This document shows, piece after piece, positions 25,679 to 38,034 of a stretch of DNA of 64,000 bases (position 1 is its first letter; the number at the start of each line of letters is the position of its first letter). The notes beneath the pieces are model-generated. The model searched no databases. It worked only from the letters and a program-made list of their open reading frames with translations, and had not been told where the DNA came from. The stretch spans positions 12,543,209 to 12,607,208 of the forward strand of contig CP114482.1 in assembly GCA_027186245.1 (NCBI GenBank). Direction: 5' to 3'. The DNA is from Coriaria nepalensis (lineage: Eukaryota > Streptophyta > Magnoliopsida > Cucurbitales > Coriariaceae). The position numbers and the translations under genes were made by a program.

Positions 25679-28261
25679 ACTATGCATTTTTTAGCGTTCA
25701 AGCCATATTTTTGCGTCTTTTTTAGTCAGTAAATCATTCTAAATCACTTCGTATGAAATTCGGCATTTAAACATGAATTTCGTGCATAACTTGCAGTTGA
25801 TCTATTATACGGAACAAAGCATTTCTTTAGCCTTAAATTCATGTCACTGAGTCTCTTCTAGTCATTAAATCATTCTAAATTAGTTCGAACGAATTCTATT
25901 TTCGCCCTTCAAATATTATTTTCTTACACAACTTGTAATTAATCTATTGAAGACAACAATGCATTATTTTACCATTAAAAAGCATATCACTCAGTCTTTT
26001 CAATCATTAAATTTTTTGAAGGCACTTCGAACCAATTCTCTTTTTGCATTTAAAACGCGACTTTCGTGCATAACTTGCAATTGATCTATTGATGGCAACT
26101 ATGCCTTTTTTAGCGTTCAAGTCATATTTTTGCGTCTCTTTTAGTCAGTAAATCATTCTAAATCACTTCGAACGAAATTCGGCCTTTAAACATGACTTTC
26201 GTGCGTAACTTGCAGTTGATCTATTGAAGGCAACAATGCATTTGTTTAGCCTTAAATTCATGTCACTAAGTCTCTTCTAGTCATTAAATCATTCTAAATT
26301 AGTTCGAACGAATTCTATTTTCGCCCTTCAAATATTATTTTCTTACACAACTTGTAATTAATCTATTGAAGACAACAATGCATTATTTTAGCATTAAAAA
26401 GCATATCACTCAGTCTTTTCAATCATTAAATTGTTTGAAGGCACTTCGAACCAATTCTCTTTTTGCATTTCAAACGCGACTTTCGTGCATAACTTGCAAT
26501 GGATCTATTGATGGCAACTATGCATTTTTTAGCGTTCAAGCCATATTTTTGCGTCTCTTTTAGTCAGTAAATCATTCTAAATCACTTCGTATGAAATTCG
26601 GCATTTAAACATGAATTTCGTGCATAACTTGCAGTTGATCTATTATACGGAACAAAGCATTTCTTTAGCCATAAATTCATGTCACTGAGTCTCTTCTAGT
26701 CATTAAATCATTCTAAATTAGTTCGAACGAATTCTATTTTCGCCCTTCAAATATTATTTTCTTACACAACTTGTAATTAATCTATTGAAGACAACAATGC
26801 ATTATTTTAGCATTAAAAAGCATATCACTCAGTCTTTTCAATCATTAAATTGTTTGAAGGCACTTCGAACCAATTCTCTTTTTGCATTTCAAACGCGACT
26901 TTCGTGCATAACTTGCAATTGATCTATTGATGGCAAATATGCCTTTTTTAGCGTTCAAGTCATATTTTTGCGTCTCTTTTAGTTAGTAAATCATTCTAAA
27001 TCACTTCGAACGAAATTCGGCCTTTAAACATGACTTTCGTGCGTAACTTGCAGTTGATCTATTGAAGGCAACAATGCATTTGTTTAGCCTTAAATTCATG
27101 TCACTAAGTCTCTTCTAGTCATTAAATCATTCTAAATTAGTTCGAACGAATTCTATTTTCGCCCTTCAAATATCATTTTCTTACATAACTTGTAATTAAT
27201 CTATTGAAGACAGCAATGCATTATTTTAGCATTAAAAAGCATATCACTCAGTCTTTTCAATCATTAAATTGTTTGAAGGCACTTCGAACCAATTCTCCTT
27301 TTGCATTTAACACGCGACTTTAGTACATAACCTGCAATTGATTTATTGATGGCAACTATGCCTTTTTTAGCGTTCAAGTCATATTTTTGCGTCTCTTTTA
27401 GTCAGTAAATCATTCTAAATCACTTCGAACGAAATTCGGCCTTTAAACATGACTTTCGTGCCTAACTTGCAGTTGATCTATTGAAGGTAACAATGCATTT
27501 GTTTAGCCTTAAAGTCATGTCATTGAGTCTCTTTTAGTCTTTAAATCATTCTAAATTAATTCGAACGAATTCTATTTTTGCCCTTCAAACATTATTTTCT
27601 TACATAACTTGTAATTAATCTATTGAAGACAACAATGCATTATGTTAGAATTAAAAAGCATATCACTCAGTCTTTTCAATCATTAAATTGTTTGAAGGCA
27701 TTTCGAACCAATTCTCTTTTTGCATTTAAAACGCGACTTTATTGCATAACTTGCAATTGATCTATTGATGGCAACTATGCATTTTTTAGCATTCAAGTCA
27801 TATTTTTGCGTCTCTTTTAGTCAGTAAATCATTCTATATCACTTCGAACGAAATTCGGCCTTTAAACAAGACTTTCGTGCATAACTTGCAGTTGATCTAT
27901 TATACGGAACAATGCATTTCTTTAGCCTTAAATACATGTCACTGAGTCTCTTCTAGTAATTAAATCATTCAAAATTAGTTCGAACGAATTCTATTTTCGC
28001 CCTTCAAATATTATTTTCTTACATAACTTGTAATTAATCTATTGAAGACAACACTGCATTATTTTAGCATTGAAAAGCATATCACTCAGTCTTTTCAATC
28101 ATTAAATTGTTTGAAGGCACTTTGAACCAATTCTCTTTATGCATTTCAAACGCGACTTTCGTGCATAACTTGCAATTGATCTATTGATGGCAACTATGCC
28201 TTTTTTATCGTTCAAGTCATATTTTTGCGTCTCTTTTAGTCAGTAAATCATTCTAAATCAC

Positions 28262-28276
28262 TTCGAACGAAATTCG
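28262..28276. other. Alternating TTCG/CGAA dyads in monomer A
   Basis: TTCG at 28262-28265, CGAA at 28268-28271 and TTCG at 28273-28276 make two overlapping short inverted repeats with 2-bp and 1-bp centres. B carries the first pair (28398-28407), and C keeps only TTCGAA (28540-28545). TTCGAA is also a BstBI site, so most A, B and C monomers are predicted to be cut by that enzyme. In the alternative A type (gtatgaaattcggc) and the B type with ttcgacc the dyad is lost. No function is assigned. Confidence 0.6.
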
Positions 28277-28300
28277 GCCTTTAAACATGACTTTCGTGCG

Positions 28301-28336
28301 TAACTTGCAGTTGATCTATTGAAGGCAACAATGCAT
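28301..28336 (+). other. Conserved 36-bp box, A copy
   Basis: This stretch begins taacttgcagttgatc and ends caacaatgcat. Aligned without gaps to the B copy (28443-28478) it differs at 4 of 36 positions, and to the C copy (28585-28620) at 4 of 36. B and C differ at 6. The monomers are much less alike in their middles, so this box stands out as the shared element of all three. Whether a protein binds it cannot be told from sequence; shared ancestry plus exchange focused here would also preserve it. Confidence 0.8.
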
Positions 28337-28352
28337 TTGTTTAGCCTTAAAT

Positions 28353-28495
28353 TCATGTCACTGAGTCTCTTCTAGTCATTAAATCATTCTAAATTAGTTC
28401 GAACGAATTCTATTTTCGCCCTTCAAATATTATTTTCTTACATAACTTGTAATTAATCTATTGAAGACAACAATGCATTATTTTAGCATTAAAAA
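28353..28495 (+). repeat. Type example of monomer B (143 bp)
   Basis: Second and longest monomer and the most AT-rich (39 G or C in 143). It opens with tcatgtcactgagtct, has the 5' box at 28365-28394 and the 36-bp box at 28443-28478. It ends in gcattattttagcatt, where AATGC and GCATT form a five-base inverted repeat around a nine-base loop. It carries a GAATTC (EcoRI) site that A and C lack. Two linked B types exist: ttagttcgaacg with caaatatt, and ttaattcgaccg (or ttaattcgaacg) with caaacatt. The second type usually follows tcattgagtctctttt rather than tcactgagtctcttct. Confidence 0.9.
28443..28478 (+). other. Conserved 36-bp box, B copy
   Basis: The B version begins taacttgtaattaatc and ends caacaatgcat. 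It differs from the A copy by four transitions (C/T, G/A, G/A, G/A) and keeps the atgcat core at 28473-28478. Across the window it is one of the most uniform stretches of the array; a few B monomers instead have ttgcaattaatc. Confidence 0.75.
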
Positions 28496-28635
28496 GCATA
28501 TCACTCAGTCTTTTCAATCATTAAATTGTTTGAAGGAACTTCGAACCAATTCTCTTTTTGCATTTCAAACGCGACTTTCGTGCATAACTTGCAATTGATC
28601 TATTGATGGCAACTATGCCTTTTTTAGCGTTCAAG
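28496..28635 (+). repeat. Type example of monomer C (140 bp)
   Basis: Third monomer. It opens with gcatatcactcagtctttt, and its 5' box (28508-28537) is the most diverged of the three, with attgtttgaagg where A and B have atcattctaaat. The 36-bp box lies at 28585-28620. C is the monomer with most subtype variation. The middle reads tttaaaacgcgacttt, tttcaaacgcgacttt, tttaacacgcgactttag or tttagaacgccatctt. The tail reads atgccttttttagcgttc, atgcattttttagcattc or the A-like atttttttagccttaaag. By hand count it has 50 G or C in 140 and five CpGs. Confidence 0.9.
28585..28620 (+). other. Conserved 36-bp box, C copy
   Basis: The C version begins taacttgcaattgatc, then attgatggcaactatgcct. The atgcat core is broken to atgcct in this unit, but many other C copies keep atgcat. 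The switch in hybrid monomers (see 968-1251 and 4332-4472) falls in or beside this box. Confidence 0.75.
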
Positions 28636-29471
28636 TCATATTTTTGCGTCTCTTTTAGTCAGTAAATCATTCTAAATCACTTCGAACGAAATTCGGCCTT
28701 TAAATAAGACTTTCGTGCATAACTTGCAGTTGATCTATTATACAGAACAATGCATTTCTTTGGCCTTAAACTCATGTCACTGAGTCTCTTCTAGTCATTA
28801 AATCATTCTAAATTAGTTCGAACGAATTCTATTTTCGCCCTTCAAATATTATTTTCTTACATAACTTGTAATTAATCTACTGAAGACAACACTGCATTAT
28901 TTTAGCATTAAAAAGCATATCACTCAGTCTTTTCAATCATTATATTGTTTGAAGGCACTTCGAACCAATTCTCTTTTTGCATTTAAAACGCGACTTTTGT
29001 GCATAACTTGCAATTGATCTATTGATGGCAACTATGCATTTTTTAGCGTTCAAGCCATATTTTTGCGTCTCTTTTAGTCAGTAAATCATTCTAAATCACT
29101 TCGAATGAAATTCGGCCTTTAAACAAGACTTTCGTGCATAACTTGCAGTTGATCTATTATACGGAACAAAGCATTTCTTTAGCCTTAAATTCATGTCACT
29201 GAGTCTCTTCTAGTCATTAAATCATTCTAAATTAGTTCGAACGAATTCTATTTTCGCCCTTCAAATATTATTTTCTTACACAACTTGTAATTAATCTATT
29301 GAAGACAACAATGCATTATTTTAGCATTAAAAAGCATATCACTCAGTCTTTTCAATCATTAAATTGTTTGAAGGCACTTCGAACCAATTCTCTTTTTGCA
29401 TTTCAAACGCGACTTTCGTGCATAACTTGCAATTGATCTATTGATGGCAACTATGCCTTTTTTAGCGTTCA

Positions 29472-32400
29472 AATCATATTTTTGCGTCTCTTTTAGTTAG
29501 TAAATCATTCTAAATCACTTCGAACGAAATTCGGCCTTTAAACATGACTTTCGTGCGTAACTTGCAGTTGATCTATTGAAGGCAACAATGCATTTGTTTA
29601 GCCTTAAATTCATGTCACTAAGTCTCTTCTAGTCATTAAATCATTCTAAATTAGTTCGAACGAATTCTATTTTCGCCCTTCAAATATTATTTTCTTACAC
29701 AACTTGTAATTAATCTATTGAAGACAACAATGCATTATTTTAGCATTAAAAAGCATATCACTCAGTCTTTTCAATCATTAAATTGTTTGAAGGCACTTCG
29801 AACCAATTCTCTTTTTGCATTTCAAACGCGACTTTCGTGCATAACTTGCAATTGATCTATTGATGGCAACTATGCATTTTTTAGCGTTCAAGCCATATTT
29901 TTGCGTCTCTTTTAGTCAGTAAATCATTCTAAATCACTTCGTATGAAATTCGGCATTTAAACATGAATTTCGTGCATAACTTGCAGTTGATCTATTATAC
30001 GGAACAAAGCATTTCTTTAGCCTTAAATTCATGTCACTGAGTCTCTTCTAGTCATTAAATCATTCTAAATTAGTTCGAACGAATTCTATTTTCGCCCTTC
30101 AAATATTATTTTCTTACACAACTTGTAATTAATCTATTGAAGACAACAATGCATTATTTTAGCATTAAAAAGCATATCACTCAGTCTTTTCAATCATTAA
30201 ATTGTTTGAAGGCACTTCGAACCAATTCTCTTTTTGCATTTCAAACGCGACTTTCGTGCATAACTTGCAATTGATCTATTGATGGCAACTATGCCTTTTT
30301 TAGCGTTCAAGTCATATTTTTGCGTCTCTTTTAGTTAGTAAATCATTCTAAATCACTTCGAACGAAATTCGGCCTTTAAACATGACTTTCGTGCGTAACT
30401 TGCAGTTGATCTATTGAAGGCAACAATGCATTTGTTTAGCCTTAAATTCATGTCACTAAGTCTCTTCTAGTCATTAAATCATTCTAAATTAGTTCGAACG
30501 AATTCTATTTTCGCCCTTCAAATATCATTTTCTTACATAACTTGTAATTAATCTATTGAAGACAGCAATGCATTATTTTAGCATTAAAAAGCATATCACT
30601 CAGTCTTTTCAATCATTAAATTGTTTGAAGGCACTTCGAACCAATTCTCCTTTTGCATTTAACACGCGACTTTAGTACATAACCTGCAATTGATTTATTG
30701 ATGGCAACTATGCCTTTTTTAGCGTTCAAGTCATATTTTTGCGTCTCTTTTAGTCAGTAAATCATTCTAAATCACTTCGAACGAAATTCGGCCTTTAAAC
30801 ATGACTTTCGTGCCTAACTTGCAGTTGATCTATTGAAGGTAACAATGCATTTGTTTAGCCTTAAAGTCATGTCATTGAGTCTCTTTTAGTCTTTAAATCA
30901 TTCTAAATTAATTCGAACGAATTCAATTTTTGCCCTTCAAACATTATTTTCTTACATAACTTGTAATTAATCTATTGAAGACAGCAATGCATTATTTTAG
31001 CATTAAAAAGCATATCACTCAGTCTTTTCAATCATTAAATTGTTTGAAGGCACTTCGAACCAATTCTCCTTTTGCATTTAACACGCGACTTTAGTACATA
31101 ACCTGCAATTGATTTATTGATGGCAACTATGCCTTTTTTAGCGTTCAAGTCATATTTTTGCGTCTCTTTTAGTCAGTAAATCATTCTAAATCACTTCGAA
31201 CGAAATTCGGCCTTTAAACATGACTTTCGTGCCTAACTTGCAGTTGATCTATTGAAGGTAACAATGCATTTGTTTAGCCTTAAAGTCATGTCATTGAGTC
31301 TCTTTTAGTCTTTAAATCATTCTAAATTAATTCGAACGAATTCAATTTTTGCCCTTCAAACATTATTTTCTTACATAACTTGTAATTAATCTATTGAAGA
31401 CAACAATGCATTATGTTAGAATTAAAAAGCATATCACTCAGTCTTTTCAATCATTAAATTGTTTGAAGGCATTTCGAACCAATTCTCTTTTTGCATTTAA
31501 AACGCGACTTTATTGCATAACTTGCAATTGATCTATTGATGGCAACTATGCATTTTTTAGCATTCAAGTCATATTTTTGCGTCTCTTTTAGTCAGTAAAT
31601 CATTCTATATCACTTCGAACGAAATTCGGCCTTTAAACAAGACTTTCGTGCATAACTTGCAGTTGATCTATTATACGGAACAATGCATTTCTTTAGCCTT
31701 AAATACATGTCACTGAGTCTCTTCTAGTAATTAAATCATTCAAAATTAGTTCGAACGAATTCTATTTTCGCCCTTCAAATATTATTTTCTTACATAACTT
31801 GTAATTAATCTATTGAAGACAACACTGCATTATTTTAGCATTGAAAAGCATATCACTCAGTCTTTTCAATCATTAAATTGTTTGAAGGCACTTTGAACCA
31901 ATTCTCTTTATGCATTTCAAACGCGACTTTCGTGCATAACTTGCAATTGATCTATTGATGGCAACTATGCCTTTTTTATCGTTCAAGTCATATTTTTGCG
32001 TCTCTTTTAGTCAGTAAATCATTCTAAATCACTTCGAACAAAATTCGGCCTTTAAACATGACTTTCGTGCGAAACTTGCAGTTGATCTATTGAAGGCAAC
32101 AATGCATTTGTTTAGCCTTAAATTCATGTCACTGAGTCTCTTCTAGTCATTAAATCATTCTAAATTAGTTCGAACGAATTCTATTTTCGCCCTTCAAATA
32201 TTATTTTCTTACATAACTTGTAATTAATCTATTGAAGACAACAATGCATTATTTTAGCATTAAAAAGCATATCACTCAGTCTTTTCAATCATTAAATTGT
32301 TTGAAGGAACTTCGAACCAATTCTCTTTTTGCATTTCAAACGCGACTTTCGTGCATAACTTGCAATTGATCTATTGATGGCAACTATGCCTTTTTTAGCG

Positions 32401-32937
32401 TTCAAGTCATATTTTTGCGTCTCTTTTAGTCAGTAAATCATTCTAAATCACTTCGAACGAAATTCGGCCTTTAAACAAGACTTTCGTGCATAACTTGCAG
32501 TTGATCTATTATACAGAACAATGCATTTCTTTGGCCTTAAACTCATGTCACTGAGTCTCTTCTAGTCATTAAATCATTCTAAATTAGTTCCAACGAATTC
32601 TATTTTCGCCCTTCAAATATTATTTTCTTACATAACTTGTAATTAATCTACTGAAGACAACACTGCATTATTTTAGCATTAAAAAGCATATCACTCAGTC
32701 TTTTCAATCATTATATTGTTTGAAGGCACTTCGAACCAATTCTCTTTTTGCATTTAAAACGCGACTTTTGTGCATAACTTGCAATTGATCTATTGATGGC
32801 AACTACGCATTTTTTAGCGTTCAAGCCATATTTTTGCGTCTCTTTTAGTCAGTAAATCATTCTAAATCACTTCGAATGAAATTCGGCCTTTAAACAAGAC
32901 TTTCGTGCATAACTTGCAGTTGATCTATTATACGGAA
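29472..32937 (+). repeat. Right copy of the eight-trimer segmental duplication, with one trimer doubled
   Basis: It matches 26120-29160 but holds nine trimers. Anchors 30741 and 31160 are near-identical, both with gcctaac, gaaggtaac and gaattcaatttttgcc. The preceding C of each has ttctccttttgcattt, aacacgcgactttagtac and aacctgcaattgattt. The base change to gaattcaattttt occurs in both and not at 27389, so the single-trimer duplication followed the larger one. Other private differences are cgaacaaaattcgg near 32038 and ctacgcattt near 32812. Confidence 0.88.
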
Positions 32938-35900
32938 CAATGCATTTCTTTGGCCTGAAACTCATGTCACTGAGTCTCTTCTAGTCATTAAATCATTCTA
33001 AATTAGTTCGAACGAATTCTATTTTCGCCCTTCAAATATTATTTTCTTACATAACTTGTAATTAATCTACTGAAGACAACACTGCATTATTTTAGCATTA
33101 AAAAGCATATCACTCAGTCTTTTCAATCATTAAATTGTTTGAAGGCACTTCGAACCAATTCTCTTTTTGCATTTAAAACGCGACTTTTGTGCATAACTTG
33201 CAATTGATCTATTGATGGCAACTATGCATTTTTTAGCGTTCAAGCCATATTTTTGGGTCTCTTTTAGTCAGTAAATCATTCTAAATCACTTCGTATGAAA
33301 TTCGGCATTTAAACATGAATTTCGTGCATAACTTGCAGTTGATCTATTATACGGAACAAAGCATTTCTTTAGCCTTAAATTCATGTCACTGAGTCTCTTC
33401 TAGTCATTAAATCATTCTAAATTAGTTCGAACGAATTCTATTTTCGCCCTTCAAATATTATTTTCTTACACAACTTGTAATTAATCTATTGAAGACAACA
33501 ATGCATTATTTTAGCATTAAAAAGCATATCACTCAGTCTTTTCAATCATTAAATTGTTTGAAGGCACTTCGAACCAATTCTCTTTTTGCATTTCAAACGC
33601 GACTTTCGTGCATAACTTGCAATTGATCTATTGATGGCAACTATGCCTTTTTTAGCCTTCAAGTCATATTTTTGCGTCTCTTTTAGTCAGTAAATCATTC
33701 TAAATCACTTCGAACGAAATTCGGCCTTTAAACATGACTTTCGTGCGTAACTTGCAGTTGATCTATTGAAGGCAACAATGCATTTGTTTATCCTTAAATT
33801 CATATCACTAAGTCTCTTCTAGTCATTAAATCATTCTAAATTAGTTCGAACGAATTCTATTTTCGCCCTTCAAATATTATTTTCTTACATAACTTGTAAT
33901 TAATCTATTGAAGACAACAATCCATTATTTTAGCATTAAAAAGCATATCACTCAGTCTTTTCAATCATTAAATTGTTTGAAGGCACTTCGAACCAATTCT
34001 CTTTTTGCATTTCAAACGCGACTTTCGTGCATAACTTGCAATTGATCTATTGATGGCAACTATGCCTTTTTTAGCGTTCAAGTCATATTTTTGCGTCTCT
34101 TTTAGTCAGTAAATCATTCTAAATCACTTCGAACGAATTTCGGCCTTTAAACATGACTTTCGTGCGTAACTTGCAGTTGATCTATTGAAGGCAACAATCC
34201 ATTTGTTTAGCCTTAAATTCATGTCACTGAGTCTCTTCTAGTAATTAAATCATTCAAAATTAGTTCGAACGAATTCTATTTTCGCCCTTCAAATATTATT
34301 TTCTTACATAACTTGTAATTAATCTATTGAAGACAACAATGCATTATTTTAGCATTAAAAAGCATATCACTCAGTCTTTTCAATCATTAAATTGTTTGAA
34401 GGCACTTCGAACCAATTCTCTTTTTGCATTTCAAACGCGACTTTCGTGCATAACATGCAATTGATCTATTGATGGCAACTATGCCTTTTTTAGCATTCAA
34501 GTCATATTTTTGCGTCTCTTTTAGTCAGTAAATCATTCTAAATCACTTCGAACGAAATTCGGCCTTTAAACATGACTTTCGTGCCTAACTTGCAGTTGAT
34601 CTATTGAAGGTAACAATGCATTTGTTTAGCCTTAAAGTCATGTCATTGAGTCTCTTTTAGTCTTAAAATCATTCTAAATTAATTCGAACGAATTCTATTT
34701 TTGCCCTTCAAACATTATTTTCTTACATAACTTGTAATTAATCTATTGAAGACAACAATGCATTATGTTAGCATTAAAAAGCATATCACTCAGTCTTTTC
34801 AATCATTAAATTGTTTGAAGGCACTTCGAACCAATTCTCTTTTTGCATTTAAAACGCGACTTTATTGCATAACTTGCAATTGATCTATTGATGGCAACTA
34901 TGCATTTTTTAGCATTCAAGTCATATTTTTGCGTCTCTTTTAGTCAGTAAATCATTCTAAATCACTTCGAACGAAATTCGGCCTTTAAACAAGACTTTCG
35001 TACATAACTTGCAGTTGATCTATTATACGGAACAAAGCATTTCTTTAGCCTTAAATTCATGTCACTAAGTCTCTTCTAGTCATTAAATCATGCTAAATTA
35101 GTTCGAACGAATTCTATTTTCGCCCTTCAAATATTATTTTCTTACACAACTTGTAATTAATCTATTGAAGACAACAATGCATTATTTTAGCATTAAAAAG
35201 CATATCACTCAGTCTTTTCAATCATTAAATTGTTTGAAGGCACTTCGAACCAATTCTCTTTTTGCATTTCAAACGCGACTTTCGTGCATAACTTGCAATT
35301 GATCTATTGATGGCAACTATGCCTTTTTTAGCGTTCAAGTCATATTTTTGCATCTCTTTTAGTCAGTAAATCATTCTAAATCACTTCGAACGAAATTCGG
35401 CCTTTAAACATGACTTTCGTGCGTAACTTGCAGTTGATCTATTGAAGGCAACAATGCATTTGTTTAGCGTTAAATTCATGTCACTGAGTCTCTTCTAGTC
35501 ATTAAATCATTCTAAATTAGTTCGAACGAATTCTATTTTCGCCCTTCAAATATTATTTTCTTACATAACTTGTAATTAATCTATTGAAGACAACTATGCA
35601 TTATTTTAGCATTAAAAAGCATATCACTCAGTCTTTTCAATCATTAAATTGTTTGAAGGCACTTCGAACCAATTCTCTTTTTGCATTTAAAACGCGACTT
35701 TCGTGCATCACTTGGAATTGATCTATTGATGGCAATTATACCTTTTTAAGCGTTCAAGTCATATTTTTGCATCTCTTTTAGTCAGTAAATCATTCTAAAT
35801 CCCTTCGAACTAAATTCGGCCTTTAAACATGACTTTCGTGCGTAACTTGCAGTTGATCTATTGAAGGCAACAATGCATTTGTTTAGCCTTAAAGTCATGT

Positions 35901-38034
35901 CATTAAGTCTCTTTTAGTCATTAAATCTTTCTAAATTAATTCGACCGAATTCTATTTTCGCCCTTCGAACATTATTTTCTTACATAACTTGTAATTAATC
36001 TATTGAAGACAGCAATGCATTATTTTAGCATTAAAAAGCATATCACTCAGTCTTTTCAATCATTAAATTGTTTGAAGGCACTTCGAACCAATTCTCTTTT
36101 TGCATTTAACACGCGACTTTCGTGCATAACTTGCAATTGATCTATTGATGGCAACTATGCCTTTTTTAGCGTTCAAGTCATATTTTTGCGTCTCTTTTAG
36201 TCAGTAAATCATTCTAAATCACTTCGAACGAAATTCGGCCTTTAAACAAGACTTTCGTACATAACTTGCAGTTGATCTATTATACGGAACAAAGCATTTC
36301 TTTAGCCTTAAATTCATGTCACTGAGTCTCTTCTAGTCATTAAATCATGCTAAATTAGTTCGAACGAATTCTATTTTCGCCCTTCAAATATTATTTTCTT
36401 ACACAACTTGTAATTAATCTATTGAAGACAACAATGCATTATTTTAGCATTAAAAAGCATATCACTCAGTCTTTTCAATCATTAAATTGTTTGAAGGCAC
36501 TTCGAACCAATTCTCTTTTTGCATTTCAAACGCGACTTTCGTGCATAACTTGCAATTGATCTATTGATGGCAACTATGCCTTTTTTAGCGTTCAAGTCAT
36601 ATTTTTGCATCTCTTTTAGTCAGTAAATCATTCTAAATCACTTCGAACTAAATTCGGCCTTTAAACATGACTTTCGTGCGTAACTTGCAGTTGATCTATT
36701 GAAGGCAACAATGCATTTGTTTAGCCTTAAAGTCATGTCATTAAGTCTCTTTTAGTCATTAAATCTTTCTAAATTAATTCGACCGAATTCTATTTTCGCC
36801 CTTCAAACATTATATTCTTACATAACTTGTAATTAATCTATTGAAGACAACAATGCATTATTTTAGCATTAAAAAGCATATCACTCAGTCTTTTCAATCA
36901 TTAAATTGTTTGAAGGCACTTCGAACCAATTCTCTTTTTGCATTTAACACGCGACTTTAGTACATAACCTGCAATTGATTTATTGATGGCAACTATGCCT
37001 TTTTTAGCATTCAAGTCATATTTTTGCGTCTCTTTTAGTCAGTAAATCATTCTAAATCACTTCGAACGAATTTCGGCCTTTAAACATGACTTTCGTGCGT
37101 AACTTGCAGTTGATCTATTGAAGGCAACAATCGATTTGTTTAGCCTTAAATTCATGTCACGGAGTCTCTTCTAGTAATTAAATCATTCAAAATTAGTTCG
37201 AACGAATTCTATTTTCGCCCTTCAAATATTATTTTCTTACATAACTTGTAATTAATCTATTGAAGACAACAATGCATTATTTTAGCATTAAAAAGCATAT
37301 CACTCAGTCTTTTCAATCATTAAATTGTTTGAAGGCACTTCGAACCAATTCTCTTTTTGCATTTCAAACGCGACTTTCGTGCATAACTTGCAATTGATCT
37401 ATTGATGGCAACTATGCCTTTTTTAGCATTCAAGTCATATTTTTGCGTCTCTTTTAGTCAGTAAATCATTCTAAATCACTTCGAACGAAATTCGGCCTTT
37501 AAACATGACTTTCGTGCCTAACTTGCAGTTGATCTATTGAAGGTAACAATGCATTTGTTTAGCCTTAAAGTCATGTCATTGAGTCTCTTTTAGTCTTAAA
37601 ATCATTCTAAATTAATTCGAACGAATTCTATTTTTGCCCTTCAAACATTATTTTCTTACACAACTTGTAATTAATCTATTGAAGACAACAATGCATTATT
37701 TTAGCATTAAAAAGCATATCACTCAGTCTTTTCAATCATTAAATTGTTAGAAGGCACTTCGAACCAATTCTCTTTTTGCATTTCAAACGCGACTTTCGTG
37801 CATAACTTGCAATTGATCTATTGATGGCAACTATGCCTTTTTTAGCGTTCAAGTCATATTTTTGCGTCTCTTTTAGTCAGTAAATCATTCTAAATCACTT
37901 CGAACGAAATTCGGCCTTTAAACAAGACTTTCGTACATAACTTGCAGTTGATCTATTATACGGAACAAAGCATTTCTTTAGCCTTAAATTCATGTCACTG
38001 AGTCTCTTCTAGTCATTAAATCATGCTAAATTAG
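32938..38034 (+). repeat. Mosaic of reused trimers
   Basis: Units repeat here at several spacings rather than one. Units 34093 and 34512 match 37026 and 37445 at 2933 bp (7 trimers); markers are cgaacgaatttcggcc and tagtcttaaaatc. Units 34931, 36188 and 37864 share tcgtacataacttgcag, acaaagcattt and catgctaaattag (1257 and 1676 bp apart). Units 35350, 35769 and 36607 share gcatctctttt; 35769 and 36607 share cgaactaaattcgg. The unit at 35769 is preceded by an unusual C (ttggaattgatc, attataccttttta). No non-satellite DNA is present. Confidence 0.8.

Larger units (their letters stand above)
28217..28352 (+). repeat. Type example of monomer A (136 bp)
   Basis: First monomer of the trimer, taken from a representative unit. 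It opens with tcatatttttgcgtct, carries the 5' box (28229-28258), then a middle segment with alternating TTCG and CGAA motifs, then the conserved 36-bp box (28301-28336). By hand count it has 47 G or C in 136 bp and six CpGs. Two main A types alternate in the array. One has cgaacgaaattcggcc with gaaggcaacaatgcatttg. The other has gtatgaaattcggcat with attatacggaac or attataggcaac. The monomer frame is arbitrary; it was set at tcat, which sits at the A/B and C/A joints. Confidence 0.9.
26120..29160 (+). repeat. Left copy of the eight-trimer segmental duplication
   Basis: This copy corresponds to about 29472-32937. Units 26132, 26551, 26970 and 27389 match 29484, 29903, 30322 and 30741 at an offset of 3352 bp (8 trimers). 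Units 27808, 28227, 28646 and 29065 match 31579, 31998, 32417 and 32836 at 3771 bp (9 trimers), because the right copy has an extra trimer. Markers are tatgttagaatt, gcatttcgaacc, attctatatcac, ctctttatgcattt, gaaggaacttcg, atacagaac with ctttggcc, and tcattatattg. Identity breaks near 29160, where acaaagcattt replaces acaatgcattt. Confidence 0.88.

Noticed and set aside
28262..28279. CENP-B box-like sequence in monomer A
   Set aside because: It starts TTCG, has four bases and an A in the right place, but the required CGGG is not at the right distance (ttcg is there instead). The core bases known for CENP-B binding are therefore not all present.
28468..28488. Terminator or hairpin RNA at aatgcattattttagcatt
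   Set aside because: The stem is only five base pairs with a nine-base loop, there is no gene upstream, and it repeats in every B monomer. It is a property of the repeat.
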